This document shows positions 1 to 9,000 of a DNA stretch of 20,804 bases, one piece after another. The notes under the pieces were generated by a model that was not told the DNA's origin, ran no database searches, and saw nothing but the letters and a program-made list of their open reading frames with translations. The translations under genes were made by a program, and so were the position numbers. How positions within the stretch are numbered: the first letter of the stretch is position 1; each line of letters opens with the position of its first letter. Where the stretch lies: NCBI GenBank assembly GCA_036279295.1, contig DASUJK010000409.1:1-20804 (forward strand). Direction: 5' to 3'. The DNA is from DATEPR01 sp036279295 (GTDB lineage Bacteria; Actinomycetota; Actinomycetes; Mycobacteriales; Pseudonocardiaceae).

Positions 1-113
1 GTCCTCGCATCTATCACCTGATCATGTCTTGATCTGTTAGAGGCCAGTGCCGCGTCGTACTTGTGCAACGGAGTCACGGTCAGGTGTTGTCCAGCGACAT
101 GGTCTATGGGCCG

Positions 114-151
114 ACTCGGCCCGAATGCAGTCGGAGGTGGGCGGGCCGAGT
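114..151 (-). terminator. Candidate terminator hairpin downstream of the HTH gene
   Basis: Perfect 10-bp inverted repeat (ACTCGGCCCG at 114-123, CGGGCCGAGT at 142-151) with an 18-nt loop, starting 12 nt beyond the stop of the helix-turn-helix gene on the minus strand. There is no T-run after the stem, so it is a hairpin-only terminator candidate. Positions 1-113 show no coding region or RNA gene I can support. Confidence 0.4.
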
Positions 152-162
152 AGACACGGCCG

Positions 163-492
163 TCAGTCTGGGCGATCATGGCGACCCCTCCGACTTACGC
201 CCCGTCGCTTGAGCAACCGTTTGATGCTGCTCAAGCTGACTTCGTAGCGCTCGGCAAGCTCCCACTTCGGGGTGCCAGCCATGAAGGCGTCCACGATGGC
301 TTGCTCGGCATCGGCTGACAAGCGATCGCTCACCCGGAGCGGCGGACCGGGTTCAGGGCGGCCGGCGACGGCTTCGATCAGACGCTGCTGGACTTGATCG
401 CGGTCCCGGAGCCGCCATCCCCGCAGGTAGCGGCGTAGGGCGGGTTCAACCTTCGCCCTCCCTGGGCCACGTTTCGTAGAGGCCCTTCGCAT
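163..492 (-). CDS. Small helix-turn-helix protein, resembling a recombinase C-terminal DNA-binding domain
   Basis: A protein of 109 residues. The N-terminal half is very rich in Arg. The C-terminal half (about residues 59-101) is a helix-turn-helix with the pattern AIVDAFMAGTPKWELAERY followed by VSLSSIKRLLKRRGV, very close to the Hin-like tail of serine recombinases and resolvases that reads target DNA. No catalytic resolvase domain is present here or within reach upstream, so this is either a stand-alone DNA-binding protein or a fragment of a mobile-element recombinase. The ATG at 492 is preferred over an in-frame TTG at 501, but neither has a convincing ribosome binding site. The start lies inside an inverted repeat (480-519), which adds doubt. 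Function is inferred only as DNA binding. Confidence 0.55.
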   Translation of the reverse strand: MRRASTKRGPGRAKVEPALRRYLRGWRLRDRDQVQQRLIEAVAGRPEPGPPLRVSDRLSADAEQAIVDAFMAGTPKWELAERYEVSLSSIKRLLKRRGVSRRGRHDRPD

Positions 493-519
493 CAGGCGCA
501 AATCCCGGTCGAAGGGCCT
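480..519. repeat. Inverted repeat enclosing the start of the HTH gene
   Basis: Perfect 10-bp arms AGGCCCTTCG (480-489) and CGAAGGGCCT (510-519) around a 20-nt loop. On the plus strand the second arm is followed by TTCTC, so it could be a weak terminator; on the minus strand it encloses the ATG of the HTH gene at 490-492. Its role is unclear. It may be a terminator left from an older gene order. Confidence 0.5.
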
Positions 520-557
520 TTCTCATGCGATCGAAGATCCGGCCACGGTGTGGTGGC

Positions 558-704
558 TCATTGAGCCTTTCCGGGTAACGGCCTGTCACTATGCGTGGTC
601 ACGTTGTGCGATCGTGTTCGATGTGGAGGATGGTCGCGCCGAACGTGATCGCGCGACACCCCGAACTGTGTGGCGACAGCGACTTCTTCCGCGACGTCCA
701 GCAT
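558..704 (-). pseudogene. Remnant of an AbiEii-type nucleotidyltransferase toxin (5' end only)
   Basis: The ATG overlaps the stop of the upstream AbiEi gene by one base (TGATG at 706-702), the classic coupled arrangement of an AbiEi/AbiEii operon. The 48-codon frame starts MLDVAEEVAVATQFGVSRDH and continues VRRDH, matching the start I expect for actinobacterial AbiEii proteins (a helical segment ending in R-R-D-H before a conserved His/Leu-rich helix). After residue 25 the similarity ends, with an Arg/His/Pro-rich run and a TGA at 558. The nucleotidyltransferase core (GG[ST]-x-DxD region) is absent from the window. I read this as a toxin gene cut down by deletion or frameshift. The identification rests on position and about 25 residues, so a chance ORF is possible. 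Confidence 0.55.
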
Positions 705-1339
705 CAGCCGTTCCCCACTACTCGATCCACCAGAGCCGTCCTGCGCTGCGCCCTGGCCAGTACACGAAGGGCATCTCTATCCGCTCTCGATAGGAGGTCG
801 TGCACGGCGCCGTCAACTTCCTGGCGGACATCGCCCAGTTCGGGTCGAGCCGCCAGGTCGATGATCGTCTGTTCTATCGTGGTGACCCAACCTTGGCCCA
901 ACTCAAGCGAATGGCGCTCCACGTCGATACGCATGACATTCCGTCGGGCGTAGATGACGCGTGCTTCTCGATCCGCAAGCTGTATCGGCCTGCGGTGATG
1001 CGACGCCGCCACTACGGCGACGGCAAGTGCCCGTGGCGCTGCTCCATGTACCCGTGCTGCGCTGATTCCCATCAATGCGACTGATTGGGGACCTTCGTCG
1101 GCGACGGCCATGCCCAATGCGGCCGATTCGAGGTCGGGTAACCATGGCAGGCCGACCATGTCGTCCGGAACGATGGCGTAGTACCCGGTGGCGAGCCGGT
1201 GCAGCACGCCGGACTTCACCAGACGCGCGAACTCCGGGCGGGGATGCGAGTAGACACCTTCCGCGTCCTGCGGGCGCAGTACGCGGACCGAGCCGTGAAG
1301 CAGCGAAGTGGGCAGCCGGCCCGGCTGACGAGTCGCCAT
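704..1339 (-). CDS. AbiEi-family antitoxin / transcriptional regulator (type IV toxin-antitoxin)
   Basis: A protein of 211 residues. Residues about 10-57 form a winged helix-turn-helix with the family pattern LVKSGVLHRLATGYYAI; the rest is the AbiEi C-terminal domain, including LMGISAARVHGAAPRALAVA and TTIEQTIIDLAARP. AbiEi proteins repress their own promoter and counteract the AbiEii nucleotidyltransferase in abortive phage defence. The start is the ATG at 1339, because GGAGGT lies 7 nt upstream; an in-frame GTG at 1348 abuts that site and cannot use it. A palindrome at 1352-1370 is a likely autoregulatory operator. The partner toxin survives only as a 48-codon stub, so the gene now acts alone, probably as a regulator or as a decoy against related toxins; that role is inference. 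Confidence 0.85.
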   Translation of the reverse strand: MATRQPGRLPTSLLHGSVRVLRPQDAEGVYSHPRPEFARLVKSGVLHRLATGYYAIVPDDMVGLPWLPDLESAALGMAVADEGPQSVALMGISAARVHGAAPRALAVAVVAASHHRRPIQLADREARVIYARRNVMRIDVERHSLELGQGWVTTIEQTIIDLAARPELGDVRQEVDGAVHDLLSRADRDALRVLARAQRRTALVDRVVGNG

Positions 1340-1351
1340 GAGTGTCACCTC

Positions 1352-1370
1352 CGTAGGCTTGGAGCCTACG
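1352..1370 (-). promoter_or_regulatory. Palindromic operator candidate for AbiEi
   Basis: CGTAGGCT-TGG-AGCCTACG is a perfect 8-bp-arm inverted repeat immediately upstream of the AbiEi ribosome binding site. On the minus strand it contains TAGGCT, which fits a TAnnnT -10 box. AbiEi proteins are known to bind inverted repeats in their own promoters, so this is the obvious candidate site. Confidence 0.55.
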
Positions 1371-1416
1371 CTCGTGCCACTCGCGGGCTACTTCGCCACG
1401 CCTGCCGTCGCACCGG

Positions 1417-1971
1417 CTACGACTCGGCAGGGCGGTAGACGCTGATCACGGTGTTGTCGGCGAAGGACTCGGATGACACCAGGGTCAGGGACAGCGGTTT
1501 CGGCAGGTCCTTGAACACCGGACGGCCTGCGCCCAACGCGGCCGGGCGGATGACCAGGCGGTACTCGTCGATGAGGTTGTGCCTGGCCAGTGTCTGGACG
1601 AACTCCACGCCGCCGAAGGCCATCAGGTCGCCGTCGCCCGGTTCCGCCTTCAGTGCGGCGATCTCCTCGGCCAGATCGCCGCTCGCGATGCGCGATTCCG
1701 GCCAGTCCGCCCTGGTCAGGGTCTTGGAGAAGACCACCTTCGGCACGGTGTTCATCCGCTCCGCGTAGCGCCCGTTGGCGGTCGGCCAGAACGATGCCAT
1801 CTCCACATAGGTCTTGCGGCCCATGAGGTGGCTGCTGACCTCGGACATCGACCGCATCTTCCACTCGATCACCGCTTCGTCCTCCGGCGCGATGTTCGCG
1901 GCGAGGTTGCCCTCGAGTTCGGCCATGTGGAGATCCACCGTGACGCCCACCTGCAGTACGACCTTGTGCAT
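1417..1971 (-). CDS. Dihydrofolate reductase-family protein (RibD C-terminal domain)
   Basis: A protein of 184 residues, the normal length for the stand-alone RibD-C/DHFR-like family. Visible family features are an N-terminal strand followed by a modified xVDGxxA motif (TVDLHMA, 11-17), the nucleotide-binding loop LMGRKTYVEM (49-58), the strand PKVVFSKTL (77-85) and the FGG motif (119-121), then LxRHxLIDEYRLVIRP and GAGRPVFKD. Such proteins bind NADPH and reduce unidentified pteridine- or pyrimidine-like substrates; they are not the housekeeping folate enzyme. The start ATG has GAGGAG 6 nt upstream. It lies 122 nt beyond the kgd stop with a terminator between, so it is likely transcribed on its own. 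The DG-to-DL change in the N-terminal motif is unusual. The substrate cannot be told from sequence. Confidence 0.85.
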   Translation of the reverse strand: MHKVVLQVGVTVDLHMAELEGNLAANIAPEDEAVIEWKMRSMSEVSSHLMGRKTYVEMASFWPTANGRYAERMNTVPKVVFSKTLTRADWPESRIASGDLAEEIAALKAEPGDGDLMAFGGVEFVQTLARHNLIDEYRLVIRPAALGAGRPVFKDLPKPLSLTLVSSESFADNTVISVYRPAES

Positions 1972-2042
1972 GACTGTCTCCTCGTGTCGTCGTGTACATC
2001 CATCAAGACGACGCGGGGACCGCAAAGGAATCGGCGTCGGCG

Positions 2043-2079
2043 AAAACAGCGCCGGTCCCGAACCACGGGACCGGCGCTG
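2043..2079 (-). terminator. Intrinsic terminator of kgd
   Basis: Perfect 14-bp stem (2047-2060 with 2066-2079), a 5-nt loop, and TTTT directly after the stem on the minus strand (2046-2043). It lies 14 nt past the kgd stop codon. It is the only textbook Rho-independent terminator with a U-run in the window. Confidence 0.85.
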
Positions 2080-2093
2080 CCACCGAAGAAGAA

Positions 2094-5000
2094 CTACGCG
2101 AACGCGGTCGCGATGATCTCGCGCTGCTCCACCTCGTGGACCTTGCTGGAACCCGACGCCGGCGCCGACATCGGCCGACGGGAGACCCTGCGCAGGCCGG
2201 TGAACACGTCCGGCATCAGCTCGGGCAGGTTCAGGCCCAGGAACGGCCACGCGCCCTGGTTGGCCGGCTCCTCCTGCACCCAGCGGATGTCCTTCGCGTT
2301 CGGGTACCGGTTCATCGCCTCGGCGAGCCTGCGGAACGGCACCGGGTAGTACTGCTCCAGCCGCACGATGGCCGTGTCCGAAACACCCAGCTTGGCCTGC
2401 TCGGTCGCCAGTTCGTAGTAGATCTTGCCGCTGCACAGCAGGACCTTGCGCACCGAGGCCGGGTCCGGATGCATCGGGTCGTCGATCACCGACAGGAACT
2501 TCGAGTCGGTGAAGTCGGACAGCGGGCTGACCGCGGCCTTGTTGCGCAGCATGGACTTCGGGGTGAACACGACCAGCGGGCGCTGCACACCGTCCAGCGC
2601 GTGCCTGCGCAGCAGGTGGAAGTAACTGGCCGGGGTGGACGGCATGGACACCGTCATCGACCCCTCCGCGCACAGTTGCAGCCACCGCTCGATCCGGCCC
2701 GACGTGTGGTCCGGGCCCTGGCCCTCGTGCCCGTGCGGCAGCAGGATGACCACATTGGACCGCTGCGCCCACTTGGCCTCGGCCGACGAGATGAACTCGT
2801 CGATCACCGACTGGGCGCCGTTCACGAAGTCACCGAACTGTGCCTCCCACAGCACCAGCGCCTCGGGGTTGGCCACCGAGTAGCCGTACTCGAAGCCGAC
2901 GGCCGCGTACTCGCTCAGCGCCGAGTCGTACACCAGGAACCGGGCCTGGTCCTCGGACAGGTTCTGCAACGGCGTGTACTCGGCACTGGACCTGCGGTCG
3001 ATCAGCACGGAGTGGCGCTGGGTGAACGTGCCACGTCGACTGTCCTGTCCGGACAGTCGAATGAGCCGACCCTCCAGGACGAGCGAGCCGAACGCCAGCA
3101 GTTCGCCGAACGCCCAGTCGATCTCGCCGTCGGTGGACATCTTCGCCCGCCGCTCCAGCACCGGCTTCACCCTGGGGTGCGGGCTGAAGCCGTCCGGCAG
3201 GTCGATGTGCGCACGGCCGATCCTGGCGACGGTGGCCGCCGGGATCGCGGTGGCCAGCTTCGTCGGGATGGGCTGCTCGGCCTCGATCGACGGGCTGGTC
3301 TTCGGCGGCGCCTTCTCCAGTTCGCGGACCTCGTTGAAGACGTGCTCCAACTGGCTGGAGAAGTCGCGCAGCGCGGTTTCCGCCTCCTCCATGGAGATGT
3401 CGCCGCGCCCGATCAGCGCCTCCGTGTACGTCTTGCGCACACTGCGCTTGCTGTCGATGATGTCGTACATCGCGGGTTGCGTCATCGACGGGTCGTCGCC
3501 CTCGTTGTGGCCACGGCGGCGATAGCACACCATGTCGATGACAACGTCCTTGTGGAACCGCTCGCGGTACTCGACGGCCAGCTTGGCCACCCAGTAGCAG
3601 GCCTCCGGGTCGTCGCCGTTCACGTGGAACACCGGCGCGCCGATCATCTTCGCGACGTCAGTGCAGTACTTGGACGACCGCGAGTGCTCCGGGTTCGTCG
3701 TGAAGCCGACCTGGTTGTTCACGATGATGTGCACGGTGCCACCGGTGCGGTAACCACGCAGCAGCGCCAGGTTCAGCGTCTCAGCGACCACGCCCTGGCC
3801 GGCGAACGCGGCGTCGCCGTGCATCGCCACGGGCAGCACGGTGAAGCCCTCCGCGCCCTTGTCCAGCAGGTCCTGCTTGGCCCGCGTGATGCCTTCCAGC
3901 ACCGGGTCGACGGCTTCCAGGTGCGACGGGTTCGCGGTCAGCGACACCTTGGTCTCACCGTCGCCGAACATCCGGAAGTACTTGCCCTCGGCGCCCAGGT
4001 GGTACTTGACGTCACCGGAGCCGTGCGCCTGGCCGGGGTCGATGTTGCCCTCGAACTCACGGAAGATCTGCGAGATCGGCTTGCCGACGATGTTGGCCAG
4101 CACGTTCAGCCTGCCACGGTGCGGCATGCCGATGACGACCTCGTCCAGTTCGTGCTCGGCCGCCTTGTCCAGCACCGCGTCCAGCAGCGCGATGACCGTT
4201 TCGCCGCCTTCCAGCGAGAACCGCTTCTGGCCGACGTACTTGGTCTGCAGGAAGGTCTCGAAGGCCTCGGCCGCGTTCAGCTTGGACAGGATGTACTTCT
4301 GGACCGCCGTCGGGGGCTTCTCGTGCTTGACCTCGACGCGGTCCTGCAACCAGCGGCGCTCGGCCGGTTCGAGGATGTGCATGTACTCGACGCCGACCGT
4401 GCGGCAGTACGAGTCACGCAGCACGCCCAGCACGTCGCGCAGCTTCATCGAGTCGTGCGCGCCGAAACCGGCGACCGGGAACTCGCGGTCCAGGTCCCAC
4501 AGGGTCAGGCCGTGCGACAGGACGTCCAGGTCCTCGTGCCTGCGCTGGCGGTAGTTCAGCGGGTCCACGTCGGCCATCAGGTGGCCACGGGTGCGGTAGG
4601 CGTCGATCAGTTCGAGCACCCTGGCGGTCTTGTCGACCGCACCCTCCGGGATGTCCTGCACCCAGCGGACCGGCTCGTAGGGCAGCCGCAGCGATGTGAA
4701 CACGTCGTCGTAGAAGCCGTCGCCACCGAGCAGCAGCTCGTGGATGCGGCGCAGGAACTCGCCCGACTCGGCGCCCTGGATGATCCGGTGGTCGTAGGTC
4801 GACGTCAGCGTGATGATCTTGCTGACACCCATCTTGATCAGCGTCTGCTCACTGGTGCCCTGGAACTGGGCCGGGTACTCCATGGCGCCGACGCCGACGA
4901 TCGTGCCCTGCCCGGCCTGCAACCTGGGCACCGAGTGGTTGGTGCCGATCGTGCCCGGGTTGGTCAGCGAGATCGTGGTGCCCGCGAAGTCCTCAGTGGT

Positions 5001-5900
5001 CAGTCCGCCGCTGCGGGCCTTGCGGATGATGTCCTCGTAGGCCTGCCAGAACTGACTGAACGACATCGACTCGCAGCCCTTGACGGAGGCGACCACCAGG
5101 TTGCGGGCGCCGTCCTTGCCGGGCAGGTCGATCGCCAGGCCGAAGTTCACGTGCTCCGGCGTGATCACCGTCGGCTTGCCGTTGGTCTCGGCGAAGTGCC
5201 GGTTCATGTTCGGGTAGGCCTGCAACGCGCGCACCACGGCGTAGCCGATGACGTGCGTGAAGGAGACCTTGCCACCCCGGGTGCGCTTGAGGTGGTTGTT
5301 GATCACGATGCGGTTGTCGGCGAGCAGCTTGGCCGGCACGGCACGCACGCTGGTCGCGGTCGGCACGGTGAGCGAGAGCTGCATGTTCTTCGCGATGGCC
5401 GCCGCGGCGCCCCGGATGGGGCTGACCAGCTCGCCCTCGGCCGGCTTGACCGGGGTGGCCTTCGCGGCCGCTGCCGGTGCCGGCTTGCCGGTGTTGGGCA
5501 GGCCGGTAGTGGGCGACGGGGTGCTGGCCTGCGGCTTGACGGGAGCCTTCGGCGCAGGCGTCGTCGGCGGTGCCGTCGCCGCTCGCTTCGCGGCCGGGGT
5601 CGTGGTGACCGGAGTGGACACGGCCTGACCGTTGGTCACCGGCGGCGATGTGATTTTGGTCGCGGTGCCGGTGGTGGCGGCGTGTCGGCCGCCCACGGTG
5701 GCGGAATCCACGGTCGCCGCACTGCCGGTCGGCTGTGCGACGTTGTCCCCCACACCGGCCGCGCGCTGCGTCGGCTTGTAGTCGGCGAAGAAGTCGTGCC
5801 ACGCCGGATCCACCGACGAGGGGTCCGCGAGGAACTGCTCGTACATCTCCTCGACCAGCCACTCGTTCGGACCGAACTGTGACGCGGTGCTGCTGGACAC
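2094..5900 (-). CDS. kgd: Multifunctional 2-oxoglutarate decarboxylase/dehydrogenase E1 with fused succinyltransferase domain
   Basis: A protein of 1268 residues, comparable to mycobacterial Kgd (about 1230). Order: E1-type N-terminal helix (NEWLVEEMYEQFLADP, 12-27), a Pro/Ala/Thr-rich linker (about 45-155) without a lipoyl domain, an E2-like acyltransferase domain (about 157-390, with DHRIIQGAESG at 370-380), then the thiamine-diphosphate E1 region: GMPHRGRLNVLAN (591-603), the TPP/Mg motif starting GDAAFAGQG (695-703) and ending VNN (727-729), and GHNEGDD (797-803). It converts 2-oxoglutarate with TPP to succinyl-CoA within the hybrid PDH/ODH complex, or to succinic semialdehyde. In relatives it is inhibited by the FHA protein GarA/OdhI; no such gene is in the window. 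It starts at GTG 5900 with only a weak GAGG upstream, and is a single gene closed by the 2043-2079 terminator. Confidence 0.97.
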   Translation of the reverse strand: MSSSTASQFGPNEWLVEEMYEQFLADPSSVDPAWHDFFADYKPTQRAAGVGDNVAQPTGSAATVDSATVGGRHAATTGTATKITSPPVTNGQAVSTPVTTTPAAKRAATAPPTTPAPKAPVKPQASTPSPTTGLPNTGKPAPAAAAKATPVKPAEGELVSPIRGAAAAIAKNMQLSLTVPTATSVRAVPAKLLADNRIVINNHLKRTRGGKVSFTHVIGYAVVRALQAYPNMNRHFAETNGKPTVITPEHVNFGLAIDLPGKDGARNLVVASVKGCESMSFSQFWQAYEDIIRKARSGGLTTEDFAGTTISLTNPGTIGTNHSVPRLQAGQGTIVGVGAMEYPAQFQGTSEQTLIKMGVSKIITLTSTYDHRIIQGAESGEFLRRIHELLLGGDGFYDDVFTSLRLPYEPVRWVQDIPEGAVDKTARVLELIDAYRTRGHLMADVDPLNYRQRRHEDLDVLSHGLTLWDLDREFPVAGFGAHDSMKLRDVLGVLRDSYCRTVGVEYMHILEPAERRWLQDRVEVKHEKPPTAVQKYILSKLNAAEAFETFLQTKYVGQKRFSLEGGETVIALLDAVLDKAAEHELDEVVIGMPHRGRLNVLANIVGKPISQIFREFEGNIDPGQAHGSGDVKYHLGAEGKYFRMFGDGETKVSLTANPSHLEAVDPVLEGITRAKQDLLDKGAEGFTVLPVAMHGDAAFAGQGVVAETLNLALLRGYRTGGTVHIIVNNQVGFTTNPEHSRSSKYCTDVAKMIGAPVFHVNGDDPEACYWVAKLAVEYRERFHKDVVIDMVCYRRRGHNEGDDPSMTQPAMYDIIDSKRSVRKTYTEALIGRGDISMEEAETALRDFSSQLEHVFNEVRELEKAPPKTSPSIEAEQPIPTKLATAIPAATVARIGRAHIDLPDGFSPHPRVKPVLERRAKMSTDGEIDWAFGELLAFGSLVLEGRLIRLSGQDSRRGTFTQRHSVLIDRRSSAEYTPLQNLSEDQARFLVYDSALSEYAAVGFEYGYSVANPEALVLWEAQFGDFVNGAQSVIDEFISSAEAKWAQRSNVVILLPHGHEGQGPDHTSGRIERWLQLCAEGSMTVSMPSTPASYFHLLRRHALDGVQRPLVVFTPKSMLRNKAAVSPLSDFTDSKFLSVIDDPMHPDPASVRKVLLCSGKIYYELATEQAKLGVSDTAIVRLEQYYPVPFRRLAEAMNRYPNAKDIRWVQEEPANQGAWPFLGLNLPELMPDVFTGLRRVSRRPMSAPASGSSKVHEVEQREIIATAFA

Positions 5901-6054
5901 GGTTGGCGCTCGCCTCTATCCGTCTCGCTCTCGAATCTGAAAACTCCTCCGTCAGGCTAGTACCGCCAGGACAGCAGGGCGCCCTACTACCAGAGACCGA
6001 GACCTGGTGTTGCCAAGCTCACTGGTGATGCGGGCGGCCGGGTACCTGACTGCC

Positions 6055-9000
6055 TCAACTAGCCGTGTGGGGAAGCTGATCGGACTCGGACGTGCCGTAG
6101 CGCCACAGAGTGGCGTACGTCCCGCCGGCCGCGAGGAGATCCTCGTGGCTGCCGTCCTCCACGATTCTGCCACCGTCCAGGACCACGATTCGGTCGGCCC
6201 TGGCAGCCGTTGCCAGGCGGTGCGCGACAACGAACGTCGTGCGGGTGCGTGCCATCCGCTCGCTGGCCACCAGCACCGCCGCCTCGGTCGCCGGATCGAG
6301 TGCGGCAGTGGCTTCGTCCAGCAGCACGATGTCCGGTTCGACCAGTTCCGCGCGGGCCAGCGCGACCAGTTGCCGCTGTCCCGCGGACAGGCCCTGGCCT
6401 CGTTCGCCGACCGGGTGGTGGAAGCCGTGGTTCAGACCGGCGACCATCGGCAACGCGCCGACCTCGCGCACCGCCGACTCCACGGCGGCATCCGGCGCCG
6501 ACGGCAGTCCGTAGCGGACATTGTCCGCGATGTCACCGGTGAACAGGTGCGGTTCCTGCGGGACCACACCGAGCCGGTGGCGGAACCCGACCATGTCGTA
6601 GTTCCGCACGTCGACGCCGTCCACCAGGACCTGCCCGCCGGTCGCGTCGTAGAACCGGGCGAGCAGCTTCACCAGCGTGGACTTGCCGGCCCCGGTCGCC
6701 CCGACGAGCGCCACGGTCTGCCCGGCCGGCACCGTCAGCGACACCCGGTCCAACGCGGACTTCGTGGCGCCGCCGTAGCGGAAGCTCACGTCCCGCAGCT
6801 CGACGTCGCCGTGCAGCCGGGCCGGCACCGCCACCGGTCGTTCCGCCGGTAGCACGGTGGTCGGGGTACGGAGCAGATCGCCGATCCGGAGCAGACCGAC
6901 CCTGGCCTGCTGGTAGCCGTCGAACACCTGGGACAGCTGCTGCACCGGGGCGAAGAACTGGCCGAGGTAGAGCAGGAACGCCACCAGGACACCGGAGGTC
7001 AGCCTGCCCTGCGCCACCCAGGTCGCGCCGGCGCCGAGCACCACGGCCTGCGCGATCTCGGACAGGGCCGTGACCAGCGGGAAGTACACCGCGATGTAGC
7101 GCTGGGCGCGCAGCCGGGAGCGCCGGTAGTCGTCGGAGAGCTGTCCGAAGTGGTCGTTGGCCAGCTGCTCGCGGGTGTTCGCCTGCGCGACCCGCAACCC
7201 AGAAACGTTCTCCTGGAGATCGGCGTTGACGGCACTGATCCGCTCGCGGGCCTCCGCGTACGCGACCGACGAGCGGCGCCGGAACACGACCGTCGCCACG
7301 ATCACCACCGGCAGCGCGCTCAGCGCCGTCAACGCGAGCGGCAGGTCGATGACGATCATCGCGACGGCCATGCCGAGCACAGTCAGCACGCTGACCACGG
7401 TGGTGACCAGGCCGGTTTGCAGGAAGGTGGACAGCGCGTCCACGTCCGTGGTCATCCTGGTCATGATCCGGCCGCCGAGCTCGCGCTCGTAGTAGTCCAG
7501 ACCGAGTCGTTGCAGGTGGGCGTAGCTGCGCACACGCAGCAGGTAGAGCACGGTCTCGCCGGCCCTGGTCGCGATCACGGTCTGGCTGGCCAACACCAGC
7601 CAGTCGATCGCGACCACCCCCAGCGCGATCCACGACACCAGCCACACCACGTGGATGTCGTGCGCCGAGACACCGCCGTCCAGGCCCTTGCGGATCAGCA
7701 CCGGCAGCGCGACCGAGGCCAGCGCGTCGATCGCGACCAGGCCGAGCGCGAACAGCAGCGCCCAGCGCACCGGCCGCAGCAGCGTGGCCAGCTTGAAGCG
7801 CGGATCGGCTGCGGTCAGGTCGACACTGGGCAGGCTCGGCCGGTCCGTGGCCGGCTTCAGCGCGGCCACCTGGGCGAGCAGTTCCGGGGTGGCCGGCAGG
7901 CCGCCGAACGCACCGGCGGACAGGCCCGCCTGGTCCGCGGCCGTGTGCTCGTGGACACGTCCGTCGTCGTCCGGTTCGGTCCATAGCCCCGGTGTGGTGC
8001 CGTCGCCGTTCTGGACGGGCACCTCGGTGCCGGCCAGTTCGTCGATGCTGTCGCCCGGCCCGGCCAGCAGCGCACGGAACAGGTCGGACCGCTGGGTCAG
8101 CTCGGCCTCGGTGCCCACGTCCACGACCTGGCCGCCGTCCAGCACTGCGATCCGGTCGGCAAGGGACAGCGTGGACCTGCGGTGCGCGATGATCAACGTG
8201 GTTCGGGCGGCGGTGACCGAGCGCAGCGTGTCCTGGATGGCCGCCTCGGTGGCCGCGTCCACCGCCGATGTGGCGTCGTCCAGCACGAGCACCCTCGGGT
8301 CGGACAACAGCGCCCTGGCCAAGGCGATCCGCTGCCGCTGGCCACCGGACAAGGTCAGGCCGCGTTCGCCGACGAGCGTGTCGTAGCCGTCGGGCAGCGC
8401 CGAGATGAAGCCGTCCGCCTCCGCGGCCCGCGCGGCCGTGCGGACCTCGGCGTCGGTGGCGTCCGGGCGACCGTAGGCGATGTTGTCCCGGACCGACGAG
8501 GAGAACAGGAACGCCTCCTCGAACACCACGCCGACCGTCGTGCGCAGTGAGGCCATGCGAACCGTGCGGATGTCCAGCGGGGCACCGGGTGGGCCGACCC
8601 GGATCGCGCCGGACTGCACGTCGTAGAACCGGGGCAGCAGCAGCGACACCGTCGACTTGCCCGACCCGGACGTGCCGATCAGCGCCAGCGTCTCACCTGG
8701 CTCGACCCGCAGCGAGACGCCGTTCAGTACCGGTTCGCTGCGGGTGTAGCCGAAGCGGATGTCGTCCAACACCACCTCGACCGGGCCGTCCGGCAGGTCG
8801 ACGGCGTCGGGCGGGTCCACGATCTCCGGCTGCGAGTCGACCAGTTCGTACACGCGCTCGGCGGCCGCCCTGGTCATCTGGCCGACGATGACCAGCGCGG
8901 ACAGCAGTCGCGCCGGGCCGGCCAGGGTCGCGACGTAACTGGCGAACGCGAGGAACGTGCCGATGCTGATCTCGCCGTGCAACGCCATCCAGCCGCCCAG

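Noticed and set aside
1972..2772. N-terminal extension of the DHFR-like gene to 2772
   Set aside because: The added part overlaps the kgd 3' end and its terminator and has shadow-like composition; the ATG at 1971 has a strong ribosome binding site.
1992..5882. A 1296-codon plus-strand open frame opposite kgd
   Set aside because: It is the mirror of the kgd coding sequence, very rich in Arg, Val, Gln and His with no domain; long antisense frames are expected in high-GC genes. The minus strand encodes a clear Kgd.
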